DNA of 64,000 bases, taken from contig VWZL01004335.1 in NCBI GenBank assembly GCA_013396915.1, positions 434,001-498,000 on the forward strand, in the 5' to 3' direction. Origin of the DNA: Stercorarius parasiticus (taxonomy: Eukaryota; Chordata; Aves; Charadriiformes; Stercorariidae). Position 1 is the stretch's first letter. Each line of letters starts with the position of its first letter. This document shows positions 39,701 to 50,478 of this stretch, piece by piece. The notes beneath the pieces were generated by a model that was given only the letters and a program-made list of their open reading frames with translations, did no database searches and had not been told where the DNA came from. The translations under genes were made by a program, and so were the position numbers.

Positions 39701-40255
39701 AGGAGCTTACAGCTTAAAATAGAAAAGACTCTTTAGTAAGTTCTTTGTGTCTCTGCGGATAGGGAAATAAAAGCAAAACTTGCTGCTCTTCTCTAATTTT
39801 AGATGCATTCCGAAAAACCTGCAACCGTGAAACTTTACTAATACGCTGACCATAACACCACCAGGAGAGACTGCAGGCAAGTACGGTTCTTTTAGTCCAT
39901 TAACTCTTTACCAGTTCTATATCTTTGCAATCGTCCCCACCAGCTCTGTATTTCAGCGTATAAAAAGCTTGAAAATATTAAAATAAAATACTCTGCCTGA
40001 CAGCCTGAAACTATGCTAAATTAACTGTTCCCAGGAGTTATGCAGACAAAGAATTTAAAGTTTTAGTATTGCGGATGAAACAAAAGTGCTTTCCAAAAAA
40101 CATGAGGTTCTGCTGTGTTCTCTATTACATGAAATAATAATCGAACATCTTAATACAGTGCAGCCACTAGAATACTTACAAAAACTCAGCTGCCGACTTT
40201 CACAAAATTCTGCATACTGGACCGAGTCCATCATTCGTGTTTGTCTTTCTGCTCT
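33604..40255 (-). CDS. SUPT3H: SUPT3H, partial: five internal exons of the SPT3 homologue
   Basis: SUPT3H is the vertebrate SPT3, a nuclear subunit of SAGA-type coactivators (STAGA/TFTC). The complex acetylates histones, and SPT3 contacts TBP. Five minus-strand exons join in order 40255-40180, 37512-37400, 36780-36673, 36194-36006 and 33714-33604. The split TCA codon between the first two restores the reading frame, and all later junctions are phase 0. The product holds recognisable SPT3 stretches: [65 protein letters not shown] and [13 protein letters not shown]. Together these cover the second histone-fold region; SPT3 proteins carry two histone folds that pair within one chain. The intervening introns are 2667, 619, 478 and 2291 nt. 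The N-terminal histone fold and the terminal exon are not visible, so the gene runs past both window edges. Identification is from recalled family sequence, not a search. Confidence 0.95.
33715..36005 (-). other. SUPT3H: SUPT3H intron between exons D and E
   Basis: 2291 nt bounded by donor GTATTT and acceptor TTGCAG. It contains a T-run near 33811-33828 and no recognised repeat. Confidence 0.9.
36006..36194 (-). CDS. SUPT3H: SUPT3H exon D, probable alternative cassette (Pro-rich, basic)
   Basis: This exon is 189 nt, 63 codons, phase 0 at both ends. It runs [16 protein letters not shown], then [13 protein letters not shown], a Gln/Gly-rich stretch, and a basic end [11 protein letters not shown] that resembles a nuclear localisation signal. 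The acceptor chosen is CTTCCGTAG at 36195-36197, because it keeps phase 0 with the upstream exon. The nearer CTACAG (ending at 36170) would put a TGA in frame. The donor is GTATTT, weaker than the neighbouring donors. The segment is low-complexity and falls between histone-fold helices 2 and 3, which fits a loop insertion. Alternative inclusion is inferred from symmetry and splice-site strength, not from transcripts. Confidence 0.85.
36673..36780 (-). CDS. SUPT3H: SUPT3H exon C (central helix of histone fold 2)
   Basis: This exon is 108 nt, exactly 36 codons, phase 0 at both ends. It begins [17 protein letters not shown], completing the long helix started in the previous exon, and continues [19 protein letters not shown]. 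The acceptor is a strong pyrimidine-rich TTTTGCCCCTCCAG and the donor is GTAAAT. Its length is divisible by three, so skipping it would keep frame but remove half of the central helix. The open frame reads into intron on both sides before meeting a stop; the splice signals set the borders. Confidence 0.96.
37400..37512 (-). CDS. SUPT3H: SUPT3H exon B (start of histone fold 2)
   Basis: This 113-nt exon supplies the last two bases of the split Ser codon and then 37 codons: [12 protein letters not shown], then [15 protein letters not shown], then [10 protein letters not shown]. By analogy with histone folds, KFRDWLD is the short first helix, and [18 protein letters not shown] is the first half of the long central helix, which continues into the next exon. 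The acceptor is CTGACAG and the donor GTAAGG, after a complete CAG (Gln) codon. The residues match the vertebrate protein as I recall it. Confidence 0.96.
37513..40179 (-). other. SUPT3H: SUPT3H intron between exons A and B
   Basis: 2667 nt bounded by donor GTAAGT and acceptor CTGACAG. Purine-rich near 38150-38250. No mobile element recognised. Confidence 0.9.
40180..40255 (-). CDS. SUPT3H: SUPT3H exon A (linker before histone fold 2)
   Basis: This 76-nt exon encodes a stretch beginning [11 protein letters not shown] and continuing [13 protein letters not shown], the conserved linker between the two histone-fold regions of SPT3. The acceptor reads TTTTGTCAG before AGA GCA GAA. The donor is a consensus GTAAGT directly after the first base of a split codon. 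That base (T) plus CA from the next exon gives TCA (Ser), restoring the family motif LSFSKK. It starts in phase 0 and ends in phase 1. It is the most 5' exon of the gene in the window; I found no preceding SUPT3H exon between here and the right edge. Confidence 0.95.
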
Positions 40256-40502
40256 CTGACAAAAGAGTAGAAGCACATGATGTACCTTATTCCAACAAGA
40301 ACTGCATTCCACAATGGAAATTATAGCACCAAAGCGCCCCTGCCATAACCTTGAACTAACCCTCCCAAATCAAACATGCATTGAAGAAGTCAAGATGCAG
40401 AAATATAAACCACAGGTTGGTTATTAGTCTCGTGAGTTAAATTTCCCAGAGAAGCACGTCAACTTTTGTTTTAAAAATCTGCTTGCACACTGCTCACCTA
40501 TG

Positions 40503-40785
40503 AAAAGGGGTAACGGACACAGGACAAGGGGTAACGGGCACAAACTTGAACACAGGGAGTTCCATCTCAACATGAGGAGGAACTTCTTTCCTTTGAGGGT
40601 GGCAGAGCACTGGCACAGGCTGCCCAGAGAGGTGGTGGAGTCTCCGTCTCTGGAGACATTCCAAACCCGCCTGGATGCGTTCCTGTGTAACCTGCTCTGG
40701 GTGACCCTGCTCTGGCAGGGGGGTTGGACGGGATGATCTCCAGAGGTCCCTTCCAGCCCCTACCGTTCTGTGATTCTGTGACAGT
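40503..40785 (+). mobile_element. CR1 LINE 3' fragment, relatively well preserved
   Basis: It lies 0.25 kb from SUPT3H exon A, antisense to the gene. It carries ACAGGACAAGGGGTAACGGG, TTCCATCTCAACATGAGGAG, the GCCCAGAGAGGTGGTGGAGT tail and terminal TTCTGTGATTCTGTGA repeats. The plus frame shows [20 protein letters not shown]. The 5' edge has a 21-bp-period near-duplication of AAGGGGTAACGG (40505 and 40526). Confidence 0.93.
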
Positions 40786-42284
40786 GACGAGGGCTGACCA
40801 GGAAAGGTGCTGAGCACTCTTGCCCTGACTGAGGTGCACATTTAAACGTGTTTACAGATGACCAGACAAGTAAAAATTCTCCTGAACTGAGGCCAACGTG
40901 TTCTGCACTGAGCAGTACTGAACTTGTGTGTTTTAAAATGGGAGCGTTAGCAGTAGGGAAATATATCATTTCCATTACATTGAGGATGTACCAGAGCGGA
41001 GCAGTGATGTGTACCTTCCCACACTCAATACACAGTAATAACTAAGTGGTAAATGTGTCTGTCTTTTTTTTTTTTTTCCACTGTTAATTTATGCTTGATT
41101 TTTTATACTTCTGAACACCTAAGGAAAAGAAAGGCAATTAGATGGAATCAGAGCTCATTCAAGAAAAAATGGCAGCTCTGAAGTTCATGGTTAGGTTTGA
41201 GAAAGTGTTTGAGCGTTGTTTAGTTCAACAGAGCAGAGGTGATTTTTCCATGGTAAAGATCTGGTCTCTAGAAGAGATTAAACCCTTCACGTATCAGAAC
41301 CAGGAAGTGGTACTTAGATTAAAGAGAACGATTATCCTCTTCAGAAGCAGACAGCTTACTCAAGTCTCTCAAAGAAGGAAAGCAGATTGTCTCAAACATC
41401 AAGGAAAGGAATATAACTATCTTCCAAACAAGAACTCAATGAATAAATCATTACATCTGGTAAGACCAGAACCATAACTGAAGATACAAAGTGGTATCAG
41501 GAGTGGCCGATGGCGCCAAAACTTTACTTCTACAGTGTAAAGTCCACGCAGCTCAAGAAACCATGCACGAAGAAGGTAAATTATGGGTGTGTTCGCATTA
41601 AGGAAAAAAAAAATCAACAAGTTAAAAACCACACAGAAATTTTGCTCTGACTCCCCCAGCACTTTTACACCTGATGGAATTGAAATTGCAGAGTTCTTTA
41701 ATCTAATTTAACGGAAGACAAAAGGGTTGTTGATAAGTGTATTTGGAGACAGTCTATACAACCAGCATTTGACCTTAGCGGTTTCTCAAATCCGAAAAAA
41801 AAAAAGAATCTCAATATTTCAGATACACAGTTTCCTCCTCTATTCTCTGTCTTTTAGGTTACTCTTCCATGACCATCCAAGCCATCAATTACGAGATCTT
41901 GTTGACAGTCAACATGTTCAATTTAGTTCTAAAGTAAACCACTAACCGTCCAGGAACACACCTGGATATTCCTTCTTTCTTTTCTTCTCTACCCAATCAA
42001 TCATTTCTACTGTATTTTGACTTTTAGCCACCAGGATAGAATTTGTTCTGCTTAGACATTTTTCAGTTCTCCTGTGTACACTTCTGGCATCTTGACTACA
42101 TTTTGTGGAGTTGCCATTTCAGATAAGTAAAAATTTTCAGTTAATCTATTCCGTCACAACATTAAGTAAATCTAGATTGATTTTGTATCCTTTAAAAATA
42201 ATTTTCACGATACATGCCATAACTTCAGCCCTCATCTAGCATAACCGTAACAGAGATCTGCTTTGCCTCTGAATTAATTCAGTC
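40786..42284. other. Intronic DNA, nothing recognised
   Basis: A 111-codon plus frame at 41142-41477 starts with ATG but matches no family I know and has no supporting context. Confidence 0.5.
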
Positions 42285-42480
42285 GTACTTTTGAAGACAG
42301 AAGGCACCACCAGGATCATCTAATCTGAACTTCTGCATAGCACAGGACACTTCTCACATAATACATCCTAGCAATGGCAGACCTAGAATTTCTTGTGTAA
42401 TTCTATTATATGTTTTAGAAAGGCATCTAGTTTGGCTTTAAATTTTTCACGTATTAAAAGGTAACTTCTTCAAACAATTT
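42285..42480 (-). mobile_element. Ancient CR1/L3-like LINE relic (same family as 12975)
   Basis: It shows GGATCATCTAATCTGAACTT, GCATAGCACAGGACAC and TGTTTTAGAAAGGCATCTAG, in the same order as in the relic at 12975-13225. It is heavily decayed and the borders are approximate. Confidence 0.5.
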
Positions 42481-42689
42481 AAAATGCTAACTTTGTATGC
42501 AATACGGTTTAAATTCTGTAATCATTTGCATCTTTGTTTGCCAGTCAGAAATTACTAGTTGGGTACTGCAAGGTACTATTGAAATAATTTAACTTTAGCG
42601 GGCAATCAAACAGATTGAGGTTCTATATGACAAAATTTTCTTGACATTTTACACGGAAATGTGCAGGCTAGAAGAACTGTTGTTTGAGA

Positions 42690-43640
42690 TCCTTCTCCAG
42701 CAACCCAACCTCCAGCTTGAAAGATGACTATTGCCAACACTAGATGAAGTCAGCTATGGCTTTCTCTAGCCAAGTCTTGAAAACCTCTAAGGACAGAGAT
42801 TTTGTCTCCTCTGGGTAACCTGCTCCAGTGTTGTACTAGTCAAAAAGGTTTCCAATGTCCTTGAAACCACCAAGCAACAATTTGTGGTTCTTCACCTTCT
42901 TTATCTACCCAGTACTACTAAGAAAATTTTGGTTCTATCATCATTGTAACTGTCCTTCGGCAGTTGTAGGCTGCTTTCTAAACTTAGCCTCCTCTTCTGC
43001 AGACTAGTAAAACTAAGTAATCTCTCTCAGCCTCTTCTGATAGGCCACGTGCTCCAGGGCCCTCAGATCTCAGTAACCTTCAGCTAAACCTTTACAGTTC
43101 CTCAGCATTTCTGTGGAACTGAAGGACTCAAAACTGGATGAAGTGTTTCAGCTTTGGCTCAAGAGCACCAAGTAGACAACTTCCTTCGGTCTACCAGACA
43201 CATTTCTGCAAAACTGTGAGTTTTGCTTTAATATGATGAGACCAAACTGTTGACTCATGTTCAACTTGATGTTCATTATTGCCCTCCAGGTTCCTCTCAG
43301 AAGGGTTGCTACCCAGACAGTTGGTATCCAGCCTGTACTGGAGTTACCTTGTCCCAGATGCAGAAACTCAGTGAAGTTTCTGTTGGTTCAGCTCAAGGTT
43401 TTCAAGACCTGTCTGGACTGAAGTTGCATCAACCGCTGTGCCAGCCACTCTTAATTGACTGCCATCAACAGATTTGCAGAATGTGCATTTTGTATGTCTG
43501 CCCACATTTTTGTCCACGTTGTTGCTGAAGATATTGAACAATATGGGCCACAGTATCAATCCCCGGGATACTCAGTTTTTACCTGTTGCCAACCAAAATG
43601 TCAAGCCGTTGGCTATTAACCTTCACATCCAGCAGTCCCA
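42690..43640 (-). mobile_element. Old degenerate CR1 LINE, about 950 bp
   Basis: Read on the minus strand this is CR1 3' tail followed by ORF2 sequence, all strongly diverged. Recognisable stretches are GGGTAACCTGCTCCAGTGTT (tail), TCTCTCAGCCTCTTCTGATA, CAAAACTGGATGAAGTGTTT, and the ORF2 stretch GATATTGAACAATATGGGCC with CCCGGGATACTCAG. Many frameshifts are present. It is the longest LINE relic in the window and clearly older than the copies with terminal octamers. Confidence 0.75.
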
Positions 43641-45534
43641 GGGATTTAAAACTCTTTGCAACAACAAGGAAGGTACAGGAAAGCAAAATGATGTGAAATG
43701 CTAACATGAGGAGTTATGCTTGAAAGCCCTACCTGAGATGACGAAGCAAAAAGACGAGATGACAAAGAAAAAAGACATCTAGAAATTTGACAAGGATACT
43801 TTAACATTAACTTTTACAGGCATCTGATAATGTAATATGGAAACTACAAAAACAGATTATTCCCAAGAAATTAAATGATTTAGCAATGGCTACTCCGAGC
43901 AAATGGATGATAAAACTCTGAAAATGCATGCAGTCAAAGGCTAGTCAATAGGCCTCACAGTACGCTCACTATCAAAACTTTGCAAGTTTCTTTATAATAA
44001 GTGAAACAAAAAAATACTAATCAGCGGGTTATTAAAAGAAAAGTGTTGCTGAGGGATTTTTCCAATGGGGACTTAATTTCTCTCTACAAATTGTGTACAG
44101 TAGTTGTCTAAACACTGAACTTAATTTTGTTCTTATATACTAAATGAATACTTAACACCTACTTTTTCTCTGTATTAATATTTTTATGTAGTAAAATTAC
44201 CTACATAACTGAAACAAAATTGCATTCTCCTTTCAGTTCTCCTCTCTAAAATAAGTCTTTCTTAAAGGTGGATTCTAGGGAGATGCTCTAAAACACTACC
44301 AAACAAAAGAGCTTTTATGATAAATAAATGGAGTATATTTTCTTCCCCATGCAACAAAAAAACCCCACATCATGGCATGGAAACTCACAGTTCAAGGGAT
44401 AAGGATAGCTGTTCCATCAGTCCTACCAGTTTTAGAATAAATAACCAGCAAATGCAGGAGAAAAACCCAGATGGATAGCATAGGTATATCATCTTTAAGG
44501 AAACAGTAAAGCAGAAGACAACAGCAGATCATCTTTCCTCTTCACTTCTCAAGATTACAAACAGTAATTCTTTTCTTGTACACCATCCCCGCTTTGGAAA
44601 AATTTAATGTTCCCTTATCTCTACGTTTCTCAGGTATATTTTATAAACTCAATATGAATCAATAGCATGGGATAAAAAGGGAGAAGAAAGGGAGAACGTG
44701 AACACAGTGTTACTCCAGGCCAAAAGAGTTTAACGGAAACGGCATTCATTCTTGGGGAAGTCACAGACAGTTTGTGAAAATGCTACAACCTGTAAGTAAT
44801 GCTTTCCTTTAAGTCTACAGAATACCCACTTGCTCTTCTTCACAGTCTTCATTTTTCAACTATTTTTTTTCTTGAAAGCAAGAAATGAGGCAGGACATTT
44901 TAACTAAGAAACAACTTCAATTTCATAGAAGTGAAATTTTCCAAATTCTGTTCTGTTGAAGGAGTAGTAAGTCACTCCAGCAGGACCGAAGTCCTCTTTC
45001 ATCAGTATAAAAGCAAGTTTGCTGCGAATCTTTCCTACATGAAGAAACACTGAAACCCCTAACGACACACCACCTCGAAGCTACCTCAGCTTGGAAGCAG
45101 ACACAATAAAAGACATCAGTGACGCTGCCCCACTGGTTTATCAAAAGAATAAAAAATCTATAGTTTTTACACCTTCTATGGTAGTACGAGTCAGCCTAAG
45201 CAGTTAAGAAGCTGAGTTATGTGGCGTACAGCACAGTTAAAATACTTTGCATGCTTTCCTTGGAACATGCTGAAGGATGCAGTAGATAGGACCTGGCACA
45301 GTAAATGTACGCTTAGTCTTCCAAAAATGTGTTGCATTATACCTTTCTTTCAGCATGAAGAACTAAAAAGGAAGACTAAAAAGGGAAAGGAAAGAAAAGG
45401 TAAAGAGTTGCATGTTGTCACCTACCATCCAGGATGAAAAATAATCTTATTTTGATTCCATTTTAAAGCTTTCACACTTGACATATAAAGCTCTTTGTGT
45501 GGGGGGAAGGCAAGAGGCCAAATGTTAACTTGCT

Positions 45535-45770
45535 GACCGACCATTTCGTGTTTGAAGGAAATGTGCCGAGTAGCTGCTAAGCTGGAACATTTGAAAAACG
45601 TACGCCGCATGGCTGGACACCCCTGTGTTTGGCAACAATGTTAACGATGACGATGCTGGCATCCCAAACTGCTTGCATATTCATATTGTGGCGTGATTTC
45701 CTGATTTCCTTTGCTAAAGACCTCTTCGTTGTGTACCCATCACGGCTTCGAAGGAGCTCGGCGACTAAGC
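45535..45770. other. CpG-enriched patch with opposed open frames
   Basis: Roughly a dozen CpGs fall in about 235 bp, while flanks are CpG-poor. A minus frame (45577-45834) and a plus frame (45629-45829) overlap. Neither resembles a known protein. Confidence 0.4.
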
Positions 45771-45835
45771 TAGGGAAAAACAAAGTTGCCCTACAATGGC
45801 TGATATTACTAAAACTGTATGCTAAATAAATCATA

Positions 45836-45858
45836 TTTTTATTTATTTATTTATTAGT
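45836..45858. repeat. (TTTA)n microsatellite
   Basis: About five TTTA units. Confidence 0.85.
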
Positions 45859-47372
45859 ATTATTTAGACTAGAGAATAACAGGGCATTGTATGCTGTGCC
45901 TCACTGTTCTCTGGTGGTAGGTAAAAAATTACCTAGATTCACAAAAAATTTAAAAAAAAAATCAAGTGAGAAATAAAGCACGAGGTAGCTCAGTATTGAA
46001 GAGCTTACCAAATATGCTGAAAACACAGTTTTAGTCTTCTCTGTCTTGAAATTATCTGAGGATTTTCACTATCTGAAGATTTGTGTTACATAAAGGAAAA
46101 ACGTATTTACTCTTCTGAGAATCACTTGAATTGGTAAGCAATGAAAAAAAAGGGTTTTAAGAGTAAGCATTTTCAAAGATTGAGCTTACTCGGAGTTTTA
46201 TACAGAAAATAAAAATGTCACTTGGGGAAAGATCAATAGCTTTTGTAATGTAATACTTGATTTGGCTATAAAGTACAGACATACAGGGAATTTTTATCAT
46301 TTTTGCCCACCTCTTACAGAACATACCATACATTCTGCAGTAACCATTAGTCTGCACAGCAAACTTGAGGCCTTTGATGTAATAGTGGTTTTGAGTGCTC
46401 GTGTGTTTAGTACAAAGTTCCCAATATTAGTAGAAAACATGAAGTCTCTTTCTGGCAGACCAAGATGATCCCAATTTTAATGTATATTCACAGTTATAAA
46501 TAGTAAAAATAGTTTGCTTTTTTTTCTATCCCAATAAACAGAGTTTAAGAACTTAAGAACCCTAAAAATCTTAACTGTTACAGAGGTGTTAAGGGTCTAC
46601 AAGTGTAAATTACATGAAAGGAAGCTGTGGATGATGACAAGAATTAATCTAAATAGACGACTTTAGGGGTTTTTATTAGAATTTTTCATTATAGAAAATT
46701 GATGACTTTCTGTCCAGGCACAAAAGATGGGATTCACTTGAACGAGTTAGACATCTACAGTATCCTAACTAGCCACCTAAAGTCCCTTTATAGTGAAAAA
46801 AGATATTAGGCACTTTTAGAGAGCAACTAAACATCCATTTAAACTAGACGTTTAAATAAGTCAGATGAATCCCATCTATGAATTTGTCTAAAGTTCATCA
46901 ACTGTGGACATCAGCAATGGAGCCCTAGGGACATTACTTGTGTCTAGATGTCCACAGTGCAGACACCCTCAGAAAAGCAAGATGAACCCTGCTCTGATGA
47001 GTGAAGAACACCATCACCGATAGCGCAATTTCTATTTCAGGGCTAAGCACAAAGCCAGGACTAAAGAATGACTCAGTAAATTTGGTTCCTGCTTCTGATC
47101 TCGAAGCAACGCAAGTATATACAAAGGCGGCTTTGTACCCCGGGTGTGTGTTAACTCCATTCATCTTCCTCGAAGCTTGGAAAATGTAATCTAACAAAGT
47201 ATGTGCAGATAAGCGGGTGGAAGGGAGCTGGCAAGACTATTTAAGATTATGTAAAAATTTCAAGGGAATTATGAAGAAAGCAAGCAAATGAAATTGCGCA
47301 GACAAGAACAAAATGAATGGATTAATTCCCAGCAGTCATGATCTCATTGCTTAAGGAATAAATAAAACTGAC

Positions 47373-47522
47373 CTCCTGATAGGGACTCGCTGCCCCTGTC
47401 ATACTTTGCCCTTCAACATATGCAAAATCTACACATACTGTATTTATTTGAAGCAGCACCATATCGTATCCAAATTCCTTGTCTAAATTTATTACTGCTA
47501 GTCTGAAATGCAGAGCCGGAAC
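47373..47522 (-). other. Exon-like open segment, SUPT3H sense strand, unproven
   Basis: This minus-strand segment is 150 nt, 50 codons without a stop. It is preceded by a good acceptor (TTTCATTTGCAG) and followed by GTCAGT. It would be phase 0 at both ends, compatible with insertion before SUPT3H exon A, which also starts in phase 0. The peptide (starting VPALHFRLAVINLDKEFGYD) is not part of the SPT3 family as I know it. It could be a rare cassette exon, an unrelated exon or chance. Confidence 0.15.
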
Positions 47523-50478
47523 CTGCAAATGAAACATTTCCATTTCATGGGATAACTTTGATTTCTACAGGAAATCATTTTTTTCTGCTATAGTAAGCGT
47601 CATGATGAATTTTGTAAAACTACGTGTTAAATCTATGGCTATCTTCTACCAGCGCTTTCCAAGAAACATAAAATAATTTTGGATAAACTACACTACTAAA
47701 CTTAAAAAGTTATGTGGAATTTATTAATATATTGAGACAACTGACCTTCCCTCGCTTTTCTGGTTGAGGATACTCTAACACCTTTCTGTGGTTTCCATCT
47801 GGCTGCACATCAAAAACTTTACTTACCAGGTTAATATTAGGATACCTTTATGTCTTCTGGATAGCATTCTTCTGAACGTTTATCCTGACTCTATATCAAT
47901 TCACAGATGAGGTTCATCTAAACAGCTTTAGCATCTCCCAAGTAAAGCTTGCAGTCATCAAAACGGGCATCGCTGCGTTCTTTGGAAGATATAAACGGCA
48001 AAACAGCCCCTTTTGCATAATGAGTTTTAAATTTTTTCTCGTATTTGCAGTCACAATCAGCCACTGCGCTCCATTTAATGAAAATACAATAATTATAGAG
48101 GCTCACTTGTAAGCAAAAGGAAAATATTGTAAGCCATGAGAAATTTTAAAAATATTTCTTCTAGCTTTATGGCTAGAGATAGGGATAGGTAGATAAATAA
48201 AAGACAGCTTAGAAATGTTTATTTACTTAATATTTATATTGGATTCTATGCATATTTCCTGTAGTTATTATATTATGTGTCATCTCAAAAAAATCCTCTA
48301 GTACCTCTCACCCTCGTAATATCTTCACCCGTTATTTGTGGACAGCTTGGTTTTGAACCCAATTTACGTACAGCCACTTGCATCCGGGACGAGGTGATTG
48401 AGCACTGAATAACTAAAGAGCTGCCTTACAAATAATCTGACTCCCTGGAACCGCACTCCTTCCACCCCACTGAAACCCTCCCCACCCTAGGCTGAAGCGC
48501 TGTTTGGTCTTGTGGCCAGAAACTCGTGTTTTTTGCTCAAAAGCTGTTTATGGTTGTGGATGGAGGCTGGTTTGGAGTGGTGCAGGCACAACATGTGTCC
48601 CACGCTTGCTCACCATCCTGGGTGTAGAAGAGGGCTGGAGGAACCAGTCCTGCTCCTACTGATCCAAACGGAATGGCAAATGGTGAAGGAGGCTGTTTCC
48701 ACTCAAAGTTCACCAGGAGATCAATCCCAGACAATAATAAGATTCAGAGAAACTCAATTCCCAGACATAATCTATCTATTCACCCAGCTACAATACGTCC
48801 AGAATTATTCACTTTACAGCCACGACTTGTTAAGCAACACATCCAGTAAAGCTAGTTAAACTGGACAGTAGGTTAGTTTGGGAACAGCTAGGGACCAGCC
48901 CTCTCATTCACTGGCTTTAACTGGTAAAGGCAAGTAAGAGAACAAACCTAATTTAAAAAATTTGTACCGCAAAACTCTGTCCTGTTAACAGCCAGCATCA
49001 ATACGTGCTTCTAAAAATACATTTGAGGGTTTTGCTAATGTTAAATGAGAAATGAAGGAGGAGGCAGTCCTCAAGAGCATTGTTCTTACACTCTCCATGT
49101 TGAAAAGAAAGGAAAACAAAGTGAACCCAAGGTACATACTAGCAAGCAATACCTGGGATAAAATTTATTTTCCTGTCAGGCTTATGTCTGTAATTCGTCG
49201 TGAATCAGGCCTGCTGGCAGACACTGAAATGCCCTCCTGAATAACCCTCTGGAGCTCCGCCGTAAAAGGAGGAGCATAAGAAGATTAAGGAAAATTTTGA
49301 CTAGAAGAAACTTGAATAAGTTTCAGGCCATATGAAGAATACATATTAATTTTACTCCTGTTATCTTACTTGTAAGTATTACAATTCTGTCTTTTTCCTT
49401 ACGCTTAATAAAACAGACTTGTCTTATATTCATTCGCAGTAGAAGAGCAAGTTCTCACAGTATCTGCCATTCTTTGGGATATCACCGTCCTGCACAAAAA
49501 ATTACCGTTCTGGGCAGGAGACTACAAGCACTGTAATGCAACAGGCACATCCAGGCAGGCATCCTTGGCAGGTGATGCCCTTTCAATCAGAATGGGATGA
49601 AAAAAGGTTTATAATTGAAATGTCTTCTTCAGTTATGTTCTTTCTTGAGAAACTATTTTTTTTAAAAAAAGCCCAACTTCCAAAATAACAGCAGAACGTA
49701 CACGCACAAAGAAGGAATTCAAGGCACAATACTTTTGCTATTTGCACAAGTAATTTGGTGTGCGTTGGAGCAATCCACTTCATAAATCTGAATTTGGACT
49801 TACAACTTATAGATGAAATCCTGGTTCAATAGCGTCCCCAGCAAAGCTTCCATTAACTTCAATAGCTGTAGGATCTCACCCTGTGAACATCTTTCCTAAC
49901 ACAAAGTTGCATCTCATACAGATGGTTATCAGCCTCTTCTATACACAAAGGTATTCTGGAATGCAAACAGGCCAGTATGGGTCTGGAGAGGAGAACTCTG
50001 GCTGCTGCCAAGCTGGCTGAGCTCTTTCATAAACTCATTACAGCGTTGCCTCTTGGGCTAGGACTCACCTCATGCGAGGTTGGGTGGTTTAGGGTAAACT
50101 TATCATCACCTCTATAACGAACGGGAGAAGAGAGGCACTTCTCTAGGCTGATCACACCTATTGCAGGTGTGGTAAGAGACTGTGTCACCTCTGGATGTGC
50201 CCTTCTCCCTGTGGACATGGGAATGCAGATGGCTGATAGCAATAAATATCTGGTAGCCAGCTGAGAACTTCACCCTTTAGCCACACAGACACCTCACTAG
50301 TGCGAACCTGGGAGATTATAAACTACGGGATGCACCTAGAAAAAAACACTGATCTGGTTTTTGAAAGGAAAGCCACTAGCTCATTAATTCACCTACCTTA
50401 TTAACTACAAATATGAGTAAAACAATTCAGCTCAGCCATTTTCCATGACAAATCCAAATCTGGCAACTTTTATGATGA

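Larger units (their letters stand above)
43641..50478. other. Intronic DNA, short repeat and CpG patch only
   Basis: Mostly AT-rich and unique. It contains the TTTA run at 45836-45858, the CpG-enriched patch at 45535-45770 and the exon-like open segment at 47373-47522, listed separately. Stretches 48340-48760 and 49960-50300 are less AT-rich and unexplained. Confidence 0.45.

Noticed and set aside
41142..41477. 111-codon plus frame beginning with ATG
   Set aside because: No family resemblance and no context beyond being intronic; kept only as a note.
48512..48859. 115-codon plus frame opposed by a 65-codon minus frame
   Set aside because: No recognised family; overlapping opposite-strand frames are common by chance in less AT-rich stretches.
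49960..50300. Possible solo LTR, because of AATAAA near 50242 in a GC-richer block
   Set aside because: No TG...CA borders, target-site duplication or retroviral motif could be seen.
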